From Gnomoniopsis sp. IMI 355080 (taxonomy: Eukaryota > Ascomycota > Sordariomycetes > Diaporthales > Gnomoniaceae), in contig JAPEVC010000054.1 of assembly GCA_027946555.1 (NCBI GenBank), positions 62,001 through 126,000 of the forward strand: a stretch of DNA of 64,000 bases, written 5' to 3'. The notes beneath the pieces were generated by a model. That model searched no databases. It saw only the letters and a list, made by a program, of their open reading frames with translations, and was not told where the DNA came from. Each line of letters starts with the position of its first letter. Position 1 is the first letter of the stretch. Shown piece after piece: positions 47,803 through 59,028 of this stretch. The position numbers and the translations under genes are program-made.

Positions 47803-48943
47803 CTAATGCCCAGCGATCTCCGCGCGAGGTTCTTGAAGCTCATACATGCCGTTCTCTGGAAGCTCAGTGGGACGCACATGCAATTCGAAAGCCGGCATAT
47901 CCATCTTGGACTGGCCAACAACAGTTCCTCCAGGGGGCGACGGCAGTGCCATTCCTCGTCTCTGTTTCGTCTTCGCATAAGAAATAAAATACCACCAAAG
48001 AAAAACATTAACAACAATGACAGCCGCAGTTGCGCCCATGACAATTCCAGCTATCGCTCCTCCCGAGATGGTACTAGTCGTGCTCCCGGCTGAGACGATC
48101 AAGGTGCTCTGCTGCGCACCACCGCCCGTAATGGTCGATGTTGCGGTGGCTGTAGGGCGCGAGGTCTGAACCGGCACCCGATCGGCACTACGCCAATTGA
48201 TTTGAATCATGGGCGCCCACGCCGTGAATGTTTCCACCTCCACCGACGAGGTAGTCCCGGCCACGTGCGCAAAGGGGAGACTTGTATCGGTAACCAGAAG
48301 TGTACCGTCGCTGCAGGAGGCCATCTTTATCGATTTACTCGAGTTGAGGGTGGTGACGCATGTCTGCTGCGCAGGAGGCGTATTGACGCAGGAGAAGCCA
48401 CTGTGCGAGGGAAAGAACTCTGCTATCAGCACTCATACACTCCATGAACGCACTGTGCGGTCTTGCTGTAACTTCGACTCACGGTGGGCAACAACCTACG
48501 GCAGTCTCGCCTTCGGCCATAGGAAACTGCAGTGGCCAGTCAGCTGCCCCCTCGTAGGTTGCAGTACATGCGCTGGTATATCCTGAAGGACAGTATAGGC
48601 CCGGAGAGTAGAAGCCCCAGCCGTTGAATTCAGTATAGGGGGTCGCTGCTCCAGCTGTTGTCGAAGGCCAACATTGTGTGGCATCTTGGACATCAGTAGC
48701 CCCCGGTATACAGATCTGCCCGAATCCTCCTCGGTCTGCGTTAGTAGAAAATTGGTAGATTGTAAGGCAAGTCGACGGTGGGGTGAATGTTGTGGTCAGG
48801 GATCCGAGAATAGTTCGCGGATCACTTGCCCCGGCTGCTTGTCCTCGACCGGCCATTTCGCACGTACGGAAACCGACCTTTGAATGACAGGAAAGGAGAA
48901 GCACCGAGACAAAGACAACCCTTACGGGGAATCTGCTGTACAT
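47803..48943 (-). CDS. Cys-rich secreted/membrane protein, fungal family of unknown function
   Basis: Two exons, 48943-48483 and 48400-47803, encode 352 aa; the intron has a clean GTGAGT donor and GCACAG acceptor and restores GCCPPGFSC. A hydrophobic N-terminus (VRVVFVSVLLLSC) can act as a signal peptide, although the start could lie further in. The lumenal part has many cysteines (NGWGFYSPGLYCPSGYTSAC, ETAVGCCPPGFSC, QQTCVTT), a pattern common in fungal surface proteins. A Thr/Ser stretch leads to one membrane span (IAGIVMGATAAVIVVNVFLW, about 270-295) and a 57-residue cytoplasmic tail with ELPENGMYELQEP, a short motif often seen at the end of such proteins. The overall plan resembles the cupredoxin-like protein at 0.3-1.7 kb but the extracellular domain is unrelated. 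Function unknown. Confidence 0.8.
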
Positions 48944-50088
48944 AAGGCTTGTGTCCGCCCCCAGCCGCCAGCCTTAGCCGCCAGCCTTGTGAAGTGCTCT
49001 GTCAGCCGGCGCAGTCCATTCGGCCCCAGTGTCCACATCGCGCTCTCGATTCCGCATGTTCGGACCATGAAGATTGACCGCCCCTGGCCTGACCTGCATG
49101 TACCACAGTAGCAGGGGAAGTGGACCTTCTCGTGTTTTTGTGAGCGACAATCGCCATCCAGGCATAACAGTGTTGGGGTTATGTGCGGCACATGCGTTGC
49201 AACATAAGCGTGTGGCCAACAACATCGGCTCAGATGAGTTGTCTGAGTATATTTATGAAGGATCACACAAGATGCAGGCCTTTTTGAAAGATACCTACGA
49301 TCTTTTGGGGCACTAGACGAGGTTTACACAACTGCCTGAGCACTACTGTACTGTTCAGACTTTGCCAGGGAAGCGAAAAGGATTCCACCCTGTCAATAGA
49401 GATGTCATCCACGTTCTCAATCCGGCCCCACACCCAAACGCAACTCTGATCATAATGCCGGATCATATACGAACGGATTTGCAGGTGCTGACGTCCCGGT
49501 AACCCTGATGTTGTGTTGACTGACACCACCGACCTGAAAAGTGCACTTTTTACTTTCTAATCAGTGGACCTCGGGCAAACGATGAGAAGCTACGTGCTGT
49601 TCGTCCTGCATTGTTCAAGGACGTTAAGTACAAGGGCTAAGTAGATCTGCTCTGGTATATTGTGCTTTGAAAATGATATCTACCGGGGGGGGCCGGGCAT
49701 CGGCTATAGGCGTGGATTTGAGCAAACCATGATTTATTGAATGACTAAATAGGTACATTTTCGATGCGCAAGCCTTGTTTGTATTCGTGCACAGATACAG
49801 CATATCAATAGTGGGACAATATTTTAATAATTTTGCCGCAGTGGCTCTTTTTTTTCTTTTTTTTTTTAGTCTAGTAAACTTGAAGTTTGGATGGTGACAT
49901 GCAGGTGCCTTCACCTCTCCCGTGCAGGGAAGCAGCTGCGAAAAAAATAAAAACCCAATAAGCAAGCTCCAGAGCACCGAAACACCAGAAAATTACGCAA
50001 TGGAAGAGTCAACTTTCTTCATGAACCACGTTACGTGTACATCCAAGATAGAAGCGCTGTCGTCCGGCCTCAGTTAAAGTCCAATCAA
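48944..50088. other. Intergenic region
   Basis: Between two minus-strand genes. Contains a G run (49686-49692) and a T-rich tract (about 49849-49870), near the 3' end of the Hsp20 gene. No coding region recognised. Confidence 0.5.
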
Positions 50089-51426
50089 TCACTGAATCTC
50101 CACCCGTTTGACCTCAGTCCAGTCCTTTTCGACCTTGGGCACCGTGATGACCAATACGCCCTCCTCCATCTTCGCCTCAATCCCGTCAGAATTAACCTCC
50201 TCCTTCGTCTCTTTCTCGGAAGGAGGTAGTCTAACTTCGCGCGAGAACAATCCCACGCTCCTCTCGCCACTGACCAGTCCCTGCAGGAACTGCTCGTCAC
50301 CAGGTCGGTATACCACACCACTGATGCCAAGCATCGATCTGTCGCCGTCCCAGTTCACGCCTACATCTTCCTTCTTCGCGCCCGGAACCGCAAGGTGCAG
50401 CACCCAACGGTCAGCCTGCTCGAACAGATCCAAGGGCGGGCTAAAGCTAGCATCCATGCCGTCCTCGTCGTCGGAGCTACCAGGCGTCATGGCGCGATTG
50501 TCATCGTTGTTCATTGTGCCCCGCTGCATACGCTCAATGTACTCGCGCAACTGGTGTGCCGCAGGGTGGTTTGCCAGTGCGGCCATGAGCCCGCGCAGGT
50601 CGAAAGCACCGCCAGAGGGAGGAGGCGGCCCGCGGGGGTGGTGGCCATGAGGGCCGTGGGGTCCTCGGTGAGGGCCGGAAAAGGCCCCAAAGAATGGGGG
50701 CGGTGACGGGGGACCGTGGTGATGACCATGAGGACCGCGAGAGCGCCTGCGAGGCTCGCCAGCGAAGCCAAGGCCGCCGAAGGGTGAGGGGCCGCGATGA
50801 TGAGCTCCACGAGGACTACCGCGCTTGTGATGGTGGCCGCCGAAACCCTCACGAGCAAATCCTCCACGGCCGCCGCGGCGACCATGGCGTCCACCATGTC
50901 GCGGGCGGGAGGGTTCGTCTGGCTTCGGAAGTTCTTCGGGTGGGTCTGCCGTGTCGTCTTGCATCATTGTGTCTGGGCTACCGTCTTTCTCGCCACTGGC
51001 GTCCTTCTTCTCTCCCTCCGCGGCCGCAGTGGCAGCGGCTACCTCTTCATCTGAAATGTATTCTGGTGGGAAAGCTTCATCGTCTGTGATGTCGCGAACT
51101 GATGCGCCACGCTCAGGCTCGTCTTCGCCACTGTTGCGTCCATGGCGCCCTCCTCGACCACCTCGGCGACGCCCGTGAGCGTGCGCATGGCGGCCGTGAG
51201 GACCATGACCCCATGGACCTTCTGAGGGACCTGCGAAGTTCTCCCATCCAGGGCGCTGGGACCAGCGATTCCAGAAGTCTGGGTTCATGAAAGGTGGAAG
51301 GTCGGAAGGCGGAGGAGGGGCGTGATCGACGCCTGCGCCGCGAGGTTGGTGGTGGTGCGGAGGGCGACTGGGACCACCAGACATTGCTTCCCAGAAAGCA
51401 TTGAAATTGTTATTTGGCCAAGCCAT
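50089..51426 (-). CDS. Small heat-shock protein (Hsp20/alpha-crystallin) with a very long N-terminal arm
   Basis: A single exon of 445 codons. The C-terminal about 125 residues are an alpha-crystallin domain: SPPLDLFEQADRWVLHLAVPGAKKEDVGV (opening strands), then GISGVVYRP, a loop, FSREVRLPP, and GIEAKMEEGVLVITVPKVEK (the classic last strands). Such proteins are ATP-independent holdases that bind unfolding proteins. The first about 320 residues are unusual: rich in Gly, His, Arg and Pro, with repeated GGRGGRHGR and GPHGHH-type blocks, so an RGG-like, RNA-binding or phase-separating arm is likely, with an acidic stretch between (about 95-165). Most fungal Hsp20 proteins have arms of 50-100 residues. 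The start in MAWPNNNFNAFWEAM is a typical fungal Hsp20 opening. No heat-shock element was found with confidence upstream. Confidence 0.9.
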   Translation of the reverse strand: MAWPNNNFNAFWEAMSGGPSRPPHHHQPRGAGVDHAPPPPSDLPPFMNPDFWNRWSQRPGWENFAGPSEGPWGHGPHGRHAHAHGRRRGGRGGRHGRNSGEDEPERGASVRDITDDEAFPPEYISDEEVAAATAAAEGEKKDASGEKDGSPDTMMQDDTADPPEELPKPDEPSRPRHGGRHGRRGGRGGFAREGFGGHHHKRGSPRGAHHRGPSPFGGLGFAGEPRRRSRGPHGHHHGPPSPPPFFGAFSGPHRGPHGPHGHHPRGPPPPSGGAFDLRGLMAALANHPAAHQLREYIERMQRGTMNNDDNRAMTPGSSDDEDGMDASFSPPLDLFEQADRWVLHLAVPGAKKEDVGVNWDGDRSMLGISGVVYRPGDEQFLQGLVSGERSVGLFSREVRLPPSEKETKEEVNSDGIEAKMEEGVLVITVPKVEKDWTEVKRVEIQ

Positions 51427-54400
51427 TGTGATGATTTCGTGTTGTGTGTTGTTCGAATGTGAGCAAAGTATGTTTATACCTTTGTGTGTGTGTGTGTGAA
51501 GTTGGTAGGTGATGGTGATTAGGAAGTCTCGTTGGAGAGATGTTGAAGAGGATTATCAACTTGTTGACGAGGAAGGAGGAGAACAAAACGTCATACGCAG
51601 GAGACGAGGATCCGGGCTTTATAGATCATCAACCTACAGACATGTTGGAGTCCTCAAGGCAAAGGCAAAACGTACGTATGCGGAAATACGCATACCTCGC
51701 CTGCCTTGCTCTCTCTGAGCATATGAAAGTCAGAGCATGGACCCACCTGTCAATGCAGCCACGTCGGACGGGAGGCGAATATGCTTTGCTGATCCCTGTA
51801 ACCCCAGCTAAAACGTCTTGGAGTCTGGCAGCCCACTGACACTGCCCATTGCGCTGCTATGGTAGGATACCCGGATAGGTGCCTTAGGTCCTTAGGTAGA
51901 TAGGTAGCCAAGCGGCGGAAGCCTGAAAAGGGTGACGCGGCGGCCGTATACCTGCCACACCTCCCGTTGCACATCTCGAATGTTGCAGAAGGCGTTCGAA
52001 CACACCCGCACAGATCGCACTGCCACATTGTGCACATGTTCAAAAGTCCCTAGTATGTTTTGCAGAACATAACAACATTCGCCACCACTCACTCACAAGG
52101 CTCGGTTGCGGACGCGCGGCTTGGGCCGTTGGAGTCATCTTGTTGCCATATGCGAAATGGACGGCGTGGCTGCGTGGGAGGCAACCAACCAGTCGGGTCG
52201 GCAATCTTCACCTCGCCCGAACCATAGAGTTGAGTCGGGAGCCTAGCGACGTGAGTCACAGCCACTCGGCTCCGACGTTGCGTGAGTGTTCCGAGACAGG
52301 CAAGGTTCGATGCCGCTGCGGTGGGCTCGGAGTAATCGGTGACAACAAGAAAGTCCCCGAGAGACATCTCGGCGCAAATTGAGGCTTAGTAATGAGCTTC
52401 ATTCGCAGCTCCAGGCGAGCGAGACGAGGTAAGCTAGAGTACCGTAACTCTCTAACACTTCATCAAAACAGCATTCATTCATTAATTTTGCCTGAATCGT
52501 TCGCCATCAGCCGTGCTTCTTGATGGAAGACGGTTTTAGGGCTCGCTCCGACGCCCGAAATGAGGGGACTGGAATCGATTCGCATATTCTTGCCAACTTT
52601 GGGCTACGCTGGTTGGCGATAGTTTCCCACCGCATGTATAGATGTTCGCTGGCGAGCGATTTGCGGTGTTCTATGTTATTGATTCATGGAAACACAGCAT
52701 CTAAGCCGTCATATTTCTCCAGTTGCAGAGGCATCAGTGGCTTACCTAATTGCCGGCCTGGTGGTCGCATTGAAAGCATGGCATTTGTTGTCAGACGCCG
52801 TGTCCGGGCGAAGGGCACCTACATGCCCCCGGCGGTAGAGCCTGGAGCAACCCACCAAGTACAGCCATATATTATGGTTCGCACATTTCGCCGAACCATT
52901 TACGATGAAGTCTTCACTTTCGTCCACACTGTGGACAATTGGTCAGCCAGACTGGTCACTGCAATGAGCTGGCAGAGTTAAGACCAAGGCATGATGGTCT
53001 GAGCAACTGGCCGTGCGTTGGAGGCGCAGGCTTGATATTCGCAGAGATGAAAATTATTCCTGGACAATGCTCGTCACAAGTGAAGAATGCCTCGACTTAA
53101 AAATGGCCCTTGGGGAGTAAGTTTGATAAACTGGGATTCATGCGTTGGCGGCCACACAGGTGACCTATCTTGGGCTGAGCGGCACAGCGCTTAGATCAGA
53201 GACGGCAAGCCACGAATATGATTATTTTGCTAGCATGTGAAGTCTGACATGTTGGGCAGGCAGGCATATCACACTTGGGCCACGATTCCGTAGTCAGAAC
53301 AAGTCGGGTATTAGCCGGATGTGTTGAAGTGACGGTCACGAGAAGGAAGACAAAGTGCCCCAGGAGGAGTGAGGAGACGGCCAACATCCCCAAATCAGAA
53401 AATAGACTTCCCTTATGACGGCGTCTTATCAACACCCTCATGGAAGAAACGCTGCGCAAAGGGGCAGGTGTAGATGGCCATTGTCTGTCAGCTCTAGCCC
53501 ATGGTACAGATTGCCTTGTCACATCATCGTGAACTGTCCTCATAGTAGCGGGCTAGCAAAGTCGTGTAGTGTGTAGCAGGAGGAAGAGCATCCTTGATGG
53601 TTGTCTGCCAGGAACTGGGATGTTGCCTCTGGTAACCAATCAATCCTCATGAATTTTACGCGGTACTGTGTACTGCGATATAGGGTGGGTATGCTTGCAT
53701 GGAAAGCTCCGCACGACGGTTGGTCTAACCAGGCTGGGACTGCAAACGGTCGTCTTCTTCAGATCCTCCCGACGTGGCTCAGAACGTCATTCGACCTCAA
53801 CCGCATTCTCGCCAAAGTCACTCGGACCAACGCCCTATCGCTTCAGGCTAATTATAATGTATTGCACGAACTAAGTACAGCAGCAACGCACTGTCCCTGG
53901 TAGCAAGCCTCTCATCCTGCAGACCGAGCCCAATCTCTAGTCTGCCTGTTGGCAGCCGGGGAGGTTCTTACCTGCGCAGTCTTTCGTCGCGCGCGAGATT
54001 GCCCATCAAGATAGGCCACCACGTCCCTGCCTAGGTACATAATGGGCAGTTCATCTACGGGATATTAGATCTTTGGACTGGACTGGACTGTACTTGAACC
54101 ATGCCCGGGCTTCATGGGCGGTCTCCCACGTGTGTCCTACGGACTAGTTGGTAAATGCCGCTTCCTTTCCGTCACCAAGGTCATCACGCGATCCATCCCG
54201 TTCTGGAACCAAAATAGAAACGTTCCTTCATGGTCCACATGGCTCACCACCTACACCTACTTCCAAGTCTTTCAACAGAACGTCCAGGTAGGGCTGACAC
54301 GTCTCCATATGCCATGCAACCTGGACCCATGTTTGTGGGAGTGATGCTGCGCCGTAAGCAACCCTCCCCTGCATTTGGGGAAGCACTCGTTCTGTGGTCA

Positions 54401-55203
54401 TCTTCAATGTCGTCAACTTATCCTCGTCTCCTGCCTAGTCAGGTCGGTGGGCCCCCTTTTTCTTTGGCTAGGTAAGTATTCACCAGGTATTGGATGCTCC
54501 TTGTGTGAACCCTCGTAGTCGACACAGGGATACGGCACGTTGCTCTGTTGCATCGTCGCTGTTCATCCAAACAAACACAGGCTACACCTCTCCGTTGGCC
54601 AAGGCTTCATTTCCATATTGCCTATACAGAATCTTCAGACTCATAATCTGGTCGTCTCACCGGATATATCATCCCGTCCGGCACAACGAGTGAGCTGCCA
54701 ATGGACAACCGTCATCAGGTATTTGTCTGCAGGTCTTTATTACCACCGATGAGGGCGAGAGATTGCTGGTTCGCCGGCAGCTGTCCAAACAGTGGGCTCC
54801 TTCACTCTGGTCCGCTTCCGGTGGAACAAACTGGCTCAAGTGAGCTCAGGATCAATATTCTATCAGAAGGATGGGAAGCGTACCTAGGTACTCTGTACAA
54901 GGATACAAGATCAGCCTCAGACCCACTCAGCCTAGTCCCTGGGCCTGACCTCACTGTCCACACCTCTTCTTCCAACCCACCATCGCTTTGAACACCAACA
55001 TAGCTCGGCCTTGAGTTGGGGGCCGTATAATATATAGGTATGGCTACCCAACTCGTAGAGTCCGGGACACATGTGAGACAACTGCTTCTTCGTCTCTGCT
55101 GTGTGTAACTTACTATAGGAGCCTTCTGCCCTTTATAAGCAGTCTCACTCTGATGTCTTTCGCTCTCCACACATCTCACTTCAGTCGGCTTTCACTCGGA
55201 AGC
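51427..55203. other. 3.8-kb gene-free region
   Basis: Divergent promoters of the Hsp20 gene (left, -) and the SWIM gene (right, +) frame it. Contains a (TG)n tract at 51483-51498, TAGGT-type motifs at 51876-51907, 54030-54039 and 54881-54890, and the longest frame is 52520-52981 (+), which has no domain. No RNA gene was seen. Confidence 0.5.
51483..51498. repeat. (TG)n simple repeat
   Basis: Eight TG units about 60 bp upstream of the Hsp20 start codon, probably within its leader or core promoter. Confidence 0.9.
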
Positions 55204-56748
55204 ATGGGTCCAACTACACGTTCCCGCCGCCAACAGCTAGTTCCACCCGGCCAGAGCGAAATTCCCAGAAGCGTCCCTGTGGCACCGGACTCATCTAGTG
55301 ATGACGATGTAGGCAGTGATGCCTCGATGGAGGGAGATGAGGATGAGGATGAGGACACCCGGACAGTCGTCTCGTCACCATACACCATGATCAATTACGA
55401 CATCTCGAACCTCGATCCAGAGACGCAGTCAGACGTAAGACAACTTTTTCGCGAGACCCCAGCCTCGGAACCGCCACCACTCGTTCTTCAATGGTGTCAG
55501 TTCAATCAAGACCAGGAAGACAATCAGTTCTACGCATTCCAACTCCACGAAGTAGTGCCTAGATCCATCCGAATAGGTTCTCTCACCAGTAAATACCGAG
55601 AGGCCAGATGCAACTGCATGGGAGACAGTCCAAAGCCATGCAAGCACCTGATATATCTCCTAGACCTGCTCAACCGTATCGCCGGCGACAAGATACTCGA
55701 CGAGCCAGTCCAAAAACTCCGACCAGATGGCGCCTCGACACAAATGGACCGGCCCTTTGAGAAGATCGCAACCTTTCACCTCGATTTGCTGGCGAGCAAC
55801 CTGCACTGCGACGTGGGATCCCCCGAGTCTCATGCCAACGTCAATCCTGTCCGCCTGGAAGAGACACGAGAACTGTTGGCGGCTGTGGGTGACTCGGACG
55901 CAGACGACTACGCCGTCAAGCATTTCCGCCCAGACATCTTCGAGGACCGCAACTCATTACTGCAGCAACACGACATCATCACCGGTGACGATCTTACCAA
56001 AACGGTAGCAAGAATGCTCATGACCAACAACGACTTCTTTGCCTACTTTCTGAAGCTCCTTGGACCGACATCCAAAGCCCGAGATGGCTTTCGGAGCATA
56101 CAACGGCACGTCGACCGAGTGCTCCGTGAGCTAGACGCATACTATCGAAAGAGCACTTCAGAACAGACTGAAGTCGCCAACAGTGTTGAAGGACCACGGG
56201 ACGTCGCCTGGGCAGCGACGCACATTATTCGTGCCGTCACTACGATACAGTACCTCCTCCAGAACAGAGAGGACGCGCCATCGCCAGCAGAGCGAGCCAG
56301 TGCAGCTCGCACGCTGGTGCAAATTCTGTACACGGTCGTGTTCGAATGGAATCGCGACATCACTACGAGCGGCACCGCCACAGGTGGTGGTGGCGGCGGC
56401 GGTAGCAGCAGCAGCAGCAGGATGACCCCTGTGCCAGGATCAATAAACAACAACCTTTACCTCCGCCTAATGGAATCCCAAACTACACCGACCTCGACGT
56501 CCTTCATCCTCGGCTCGCTCGCCCACCTCCCGGAGCAGAATCAGTGGATCGAGACGCTAGAAGATATCGAGGCCAGACTGACGACGTACGCACCGCCAAC
56601 CGCATTTATGATACAACTGCGCAACCTCATTGCGCTGATGAGGAGCAGTCGCCCGCAGGCTGCAGGCCAGAGGAGCAGCGCCGCGGGGAGCAAGCGAAGT
56701 GGTGACGAGGGGACTGGACGTCAGGGAGGACCGAAGAGGGCGCGATAG
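55204..56748 (+). CDS. SWIM-type zinc-finger protein
   Basis: A single exon, 514 aa from the ATG at 55204 (MGPTTRSRR); an in-frame ATG at 55153 would add 17 residues. The only recognised motif is CNCMGDSPKPCKHL (Cys136, Cys138, Cys146, His148), the CxCxnCxH zinc-binding pattern of SWIM domains. SWIM domains occur in plant MuDR/FAR1 proteins and in the Sws1-Shu2 recombination factors. An acidic, Ser-rich segment (SSSDDDVGSDASMEGDEDEDEDT) precedes it. Most of the rest looks helical. A Gly-Ser run (GGGGGGGSSSSS at about residues 410-420) and a basic C-terminus (KRSGDEG...GPKRAR) suggest flexible linkers and a nuclear signal. A role in DNA binding or repair is possible but not shown. Confidence 0.78.
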   Translation: MGPTTRSRRQQLVPPGQSEIPRSVPVAPDSSSDDDVGSDASMEGDEDEDEDTRTVVSSPYTMINYDISNLDPETQSDVRQLFRETPASEPPPLVLQWCQFNQDQEDNQFYAFQLHEVVPRSIRIGSLTSKYREARCNCMGDSPKPCKHLIYLLDLLNRIAGDKILDEPVQKLRPDGASTQMDRPFEKIATFHLDLLASNLHCDVGSPESHANVNPVRLEETRELLAAVGDSDADDYAVKHFRPDIFEDRNSLLQQHDIITGDDLTKTVARMLMTNNDFFAYFLKLLGPTSKARDGFRSIQRHVDRVLRELDAYYRKSTSEQTEVANSVEGPRDVAWAATHIIRAVTTIQYLLQNREDAPSPAERASAARTLVQILYTVVFEWNRDITTSGTATGGGGGGGSSSSSRMTPVPGSINNNLYLRLMESQTTPTSTSFILGSLAHLPEQNQWIETLEDIEARLTTYAPPTAFMIQLRNLIALMRSSRPQAAGQRSSAAGSKRSGDEGTGRQGGPKRAR

Positions 56749-57201
56749 AAGCCGCGCTGGTTGTGGGCAAGACTGGAAATTTGGCAGACATGGAATGGAG
56801 AATAAACGGGCTTGCCCCGGTTCTCGTGCCAATGTATGAACACTGAACCTTGTATTCTTCGCACGCGGGCGTTATTGTGTCGACAGCTTAGATACCTCTG
56901 GCCTGATGGTCAACAACATCTTATTCTCAGCTTGCTCATTGTCATGTTAAGCACAAACATGGCTTTGAATGATTAACGTATGACATGGCATGCCGAAGGT
57001 GACGATAAAGCGCTTTCTAATTAGCCACTGCTAGCTTTCTTGTTTGTCTTTCTTCTTGCGGCACCTCCGACTCAAGCTGTTGGGTTCCTTGCAATACTCT
57101 ACTCGTTACCTTCCCTTCAATCAAATGACCACAGATGAGATAAAAGGGAATATTTGAACAAAAAGGTGATAATACCATGGGTTTCTCGGGTCTGTGACTC
57201 C
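56749..57201. other. Convergent 3' spacer
   Basis: 453 bp between the SWIM gene (+) and the kinase-like gene (-). No gene recognised. Confidence 0.5.
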
Positions 57202-59028
57202 CTATGCCCGCATCTTTGACTGCAACACTCCTAGAGCTTCATCGATCTCTGCCAATGTCGGTCGCCCAAAGTGGTTGTCATCCCAAGTGCCCTGCTTTAT
57301 CTGCTTCTCCCTATCTAACAGAAACTCTTCGGCCCACCTCACTTCGTTCATCCAGAAGCCCTTTGCCACAGACCTGATCTGTGATGGCGAACCATGACCC
57401 CTCGGATCCTCTCTAAGGACGATCTTGCTGCCCTTGCGGACAACGTAGTTGCTTAACTGGCACCTCCGTCCCCGGGTACATTGATCAATCAGGCCTCGAA
57501 GTTCGGGCGGCGTGCAGCGAAACTCTGGAAATTCGAATTCTGGCTCGTTATGATACGATTGCCAGATAGCCCCACGCTGAGGAGCAGACATGCCCTCGAA
57601 GATACACCACAGGAGCCGGCCCAGCATGTACACCACCGCATATTCCTGCTCGTTCCAAGTAAGGCATATCCAGGGGATATTGTAGCCCATGGGTGGACTG
57701 TCGTAGTAGTCATCCGGGTTGCAGAGCTTTCGGTAGTTGGGAAGGAGCCGCTGCATTATGTCGCGGGAACGTTGACGTGAGGGCCAGGAACCTTTTGACC
57801 CAAACTCAGAGTGATCCGCAGTGTCACCTTCATCTTCTTCTTCCTCGTCGATGGACAATGCCATTATATAGTCGATGGCATTGACCTCCGGCGAACCGAA
57901 CTCGCACCACACACCCCTTTGTTCCATATCGACGATTATGGGGCGCTTCTTATCGGCTGGAAAGACGATCTGATCCAGGCGTAGATCTGGATAGTAAGTG
58001 TGCGCCTGTGATCGTATATGAAGCATCCCAGAACAAATATCCCTGGCCCATCGGATTTGATCTTGGAGTTTGAGCAGATGGTTGACTCGCAAAAGTGGCA
58101 ATTCGTCTCGTAGACCGCCGCCAGAGTGAAATGGCATCAGGAAACCTACCACAACTGTTCGCTTCTTGTTCATGCGCGTTGCTTTGGTAACCAGCCGAAC
58201 CGGTGACGAGATGATGTTTGGATGCGCCGGCATCGTCAGCAGGACACGAAGCTCATGATACATGAATTTGACGCTGCTCGTGAGTGCTTTCAGCACCCAC
58301 AAAGCCTCTTGCTTAGGTCGTTCCTTGCTGAAATCTGCGTCTTGCCGATGTCGAACGACACAGACGCTGTCATGCAGTTGCCGGACAAAGACCAAATCAT
58401 ATATGTCAAGACTTGGAGGTACTGACTTGATGTCTACTTGGCCCTCCCACATCTTCGTCAGCTCATTAACGGTGTTGTAATGACTTTCGAGGTCCCAATG
58501 GTATCTGACTTGTATGTCCACGTCCTCAACCTTCATTGGAAGATTTCCAAAAACGAGACGACTGCCGAAAGGACTCTCATAGTACAGCTCCCTGATTTTT
58601 TCGTGTCCATGCTTTTCCGTCCATGCTTGCAACGCTCTGAGAACATAGGAGTAGATACCTTGCCGCCGGAGTCGCGTGCAATCGCGAGCATGGAATACCG
58701 TATCCAGGTCGAGCAGCTTTCTCATCGTCGGTTCTTCTGTAACATCCTCAGAGAGTAAAGCATCGCACCTGATTGGCGGGACCTCTCCAAGAAACAAAGG
58801 TATCGCATAAAATTGGGTTCCCAGGCCAGCACAGCCGTCAAGCTTCCACAAAGGGTGCTTTGGAGGGTCGAGACTGTCGATTCGATTCTTCGGGTTGAGC
58901 TGCGAGTCTTCCCATGGTCTCGCGATGTTCTCGACTCGTTGTTCAATCAAATTCTTATGAGGCGTGGGCGTATGGAAGACTGCTGTTGGATGTATCACAT
59001 CGTGTATAGTCTGGGTGCTGAGATCCAT
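57202..59028 (-). CDS. Protein-kinase-fold protein with degenerate active site
   Basis: A single exon of 608 codons. A weakly conserved N-terminal half (about 1-230) leads into a kinase-like region: a lysine strand EALWVLKAL (about 248), an alpha-C Glu in YHELRVLLTMPAHPNI (about 260), a catalytic-loop equivalent YYPDLRLDQIVF (about 344-355; Tyr-Pro-Asp in place of His-Arg-Asp, Gln for the usual Asn) and VDMEQRG in place of DFG. So Lys, Glu and two Asp are kept but the metal-binding Asn and the Gly of DFG are changed. Fungal proteins like this are abundant and mostly uncharacterised; some sit beside incompatibility genes. Kinase activity is doubtful. The C-terminus LAEIDEALGVLQSK is helical. 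No membrane span is seen. Confidence 0.75.
   Translation of the reverse strand: MDLSTQTIHDVIHPTAVFHTPTPHKNLIEQRVENIARPWEDSQLNPKNRIDSLDPPKHPLWKLDGCAGLGTQFYAIPLFLGEVPPIRCDALLSEDVTEEPTMRKLLDLDTVFHARDCTRLRRQGIYSYVLRALQAWTEKHGHEKIRELYYESPFGSRLVFGNLPMKVEDVDIQVRYHWDLESHYNTVNELTKMWEGQVDIKSVPPSLDIYDLVFVRQLHDSVCVVRHRQDADFSKERPKQEALWVLKALTSSVKFMYHELRVLLTMPAHPNIISSPVRLVTKATRMNKKRTVVVGFLMPFHSGGGLRDELPLLRVNHLLKLQDQIRWARDICSGMLHIRSQAHTYYPDLRLDQIVFPADKKRPIIVDMEQRGVWCEFGSPEVNAIDYIMALSIDEEEEDEGDTADHSEFGSKGSWPSRQRSRDIMQRLLPNYRKLCNPDDYYDSPPMGYNIPWICLTWNEQEYAVVYMLGRLLWCIFEGMSAPQRGAIWQSYHNEPEFEFPEFRCTPPELRGLIDQCTRGRRCQLSNYVVRKGSKIVLREDPRGHGSPSQIRSVAKGFWMNEVRWAEEFLLDREKQIKQGTWDDNHFGRPTLAEIDEALGVLQSKMRA

Noticed and set aside
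52520..52981. 153-codon frame on the plus strand
   Set aside because: No domain, no signal, and odd composition; likely chance.
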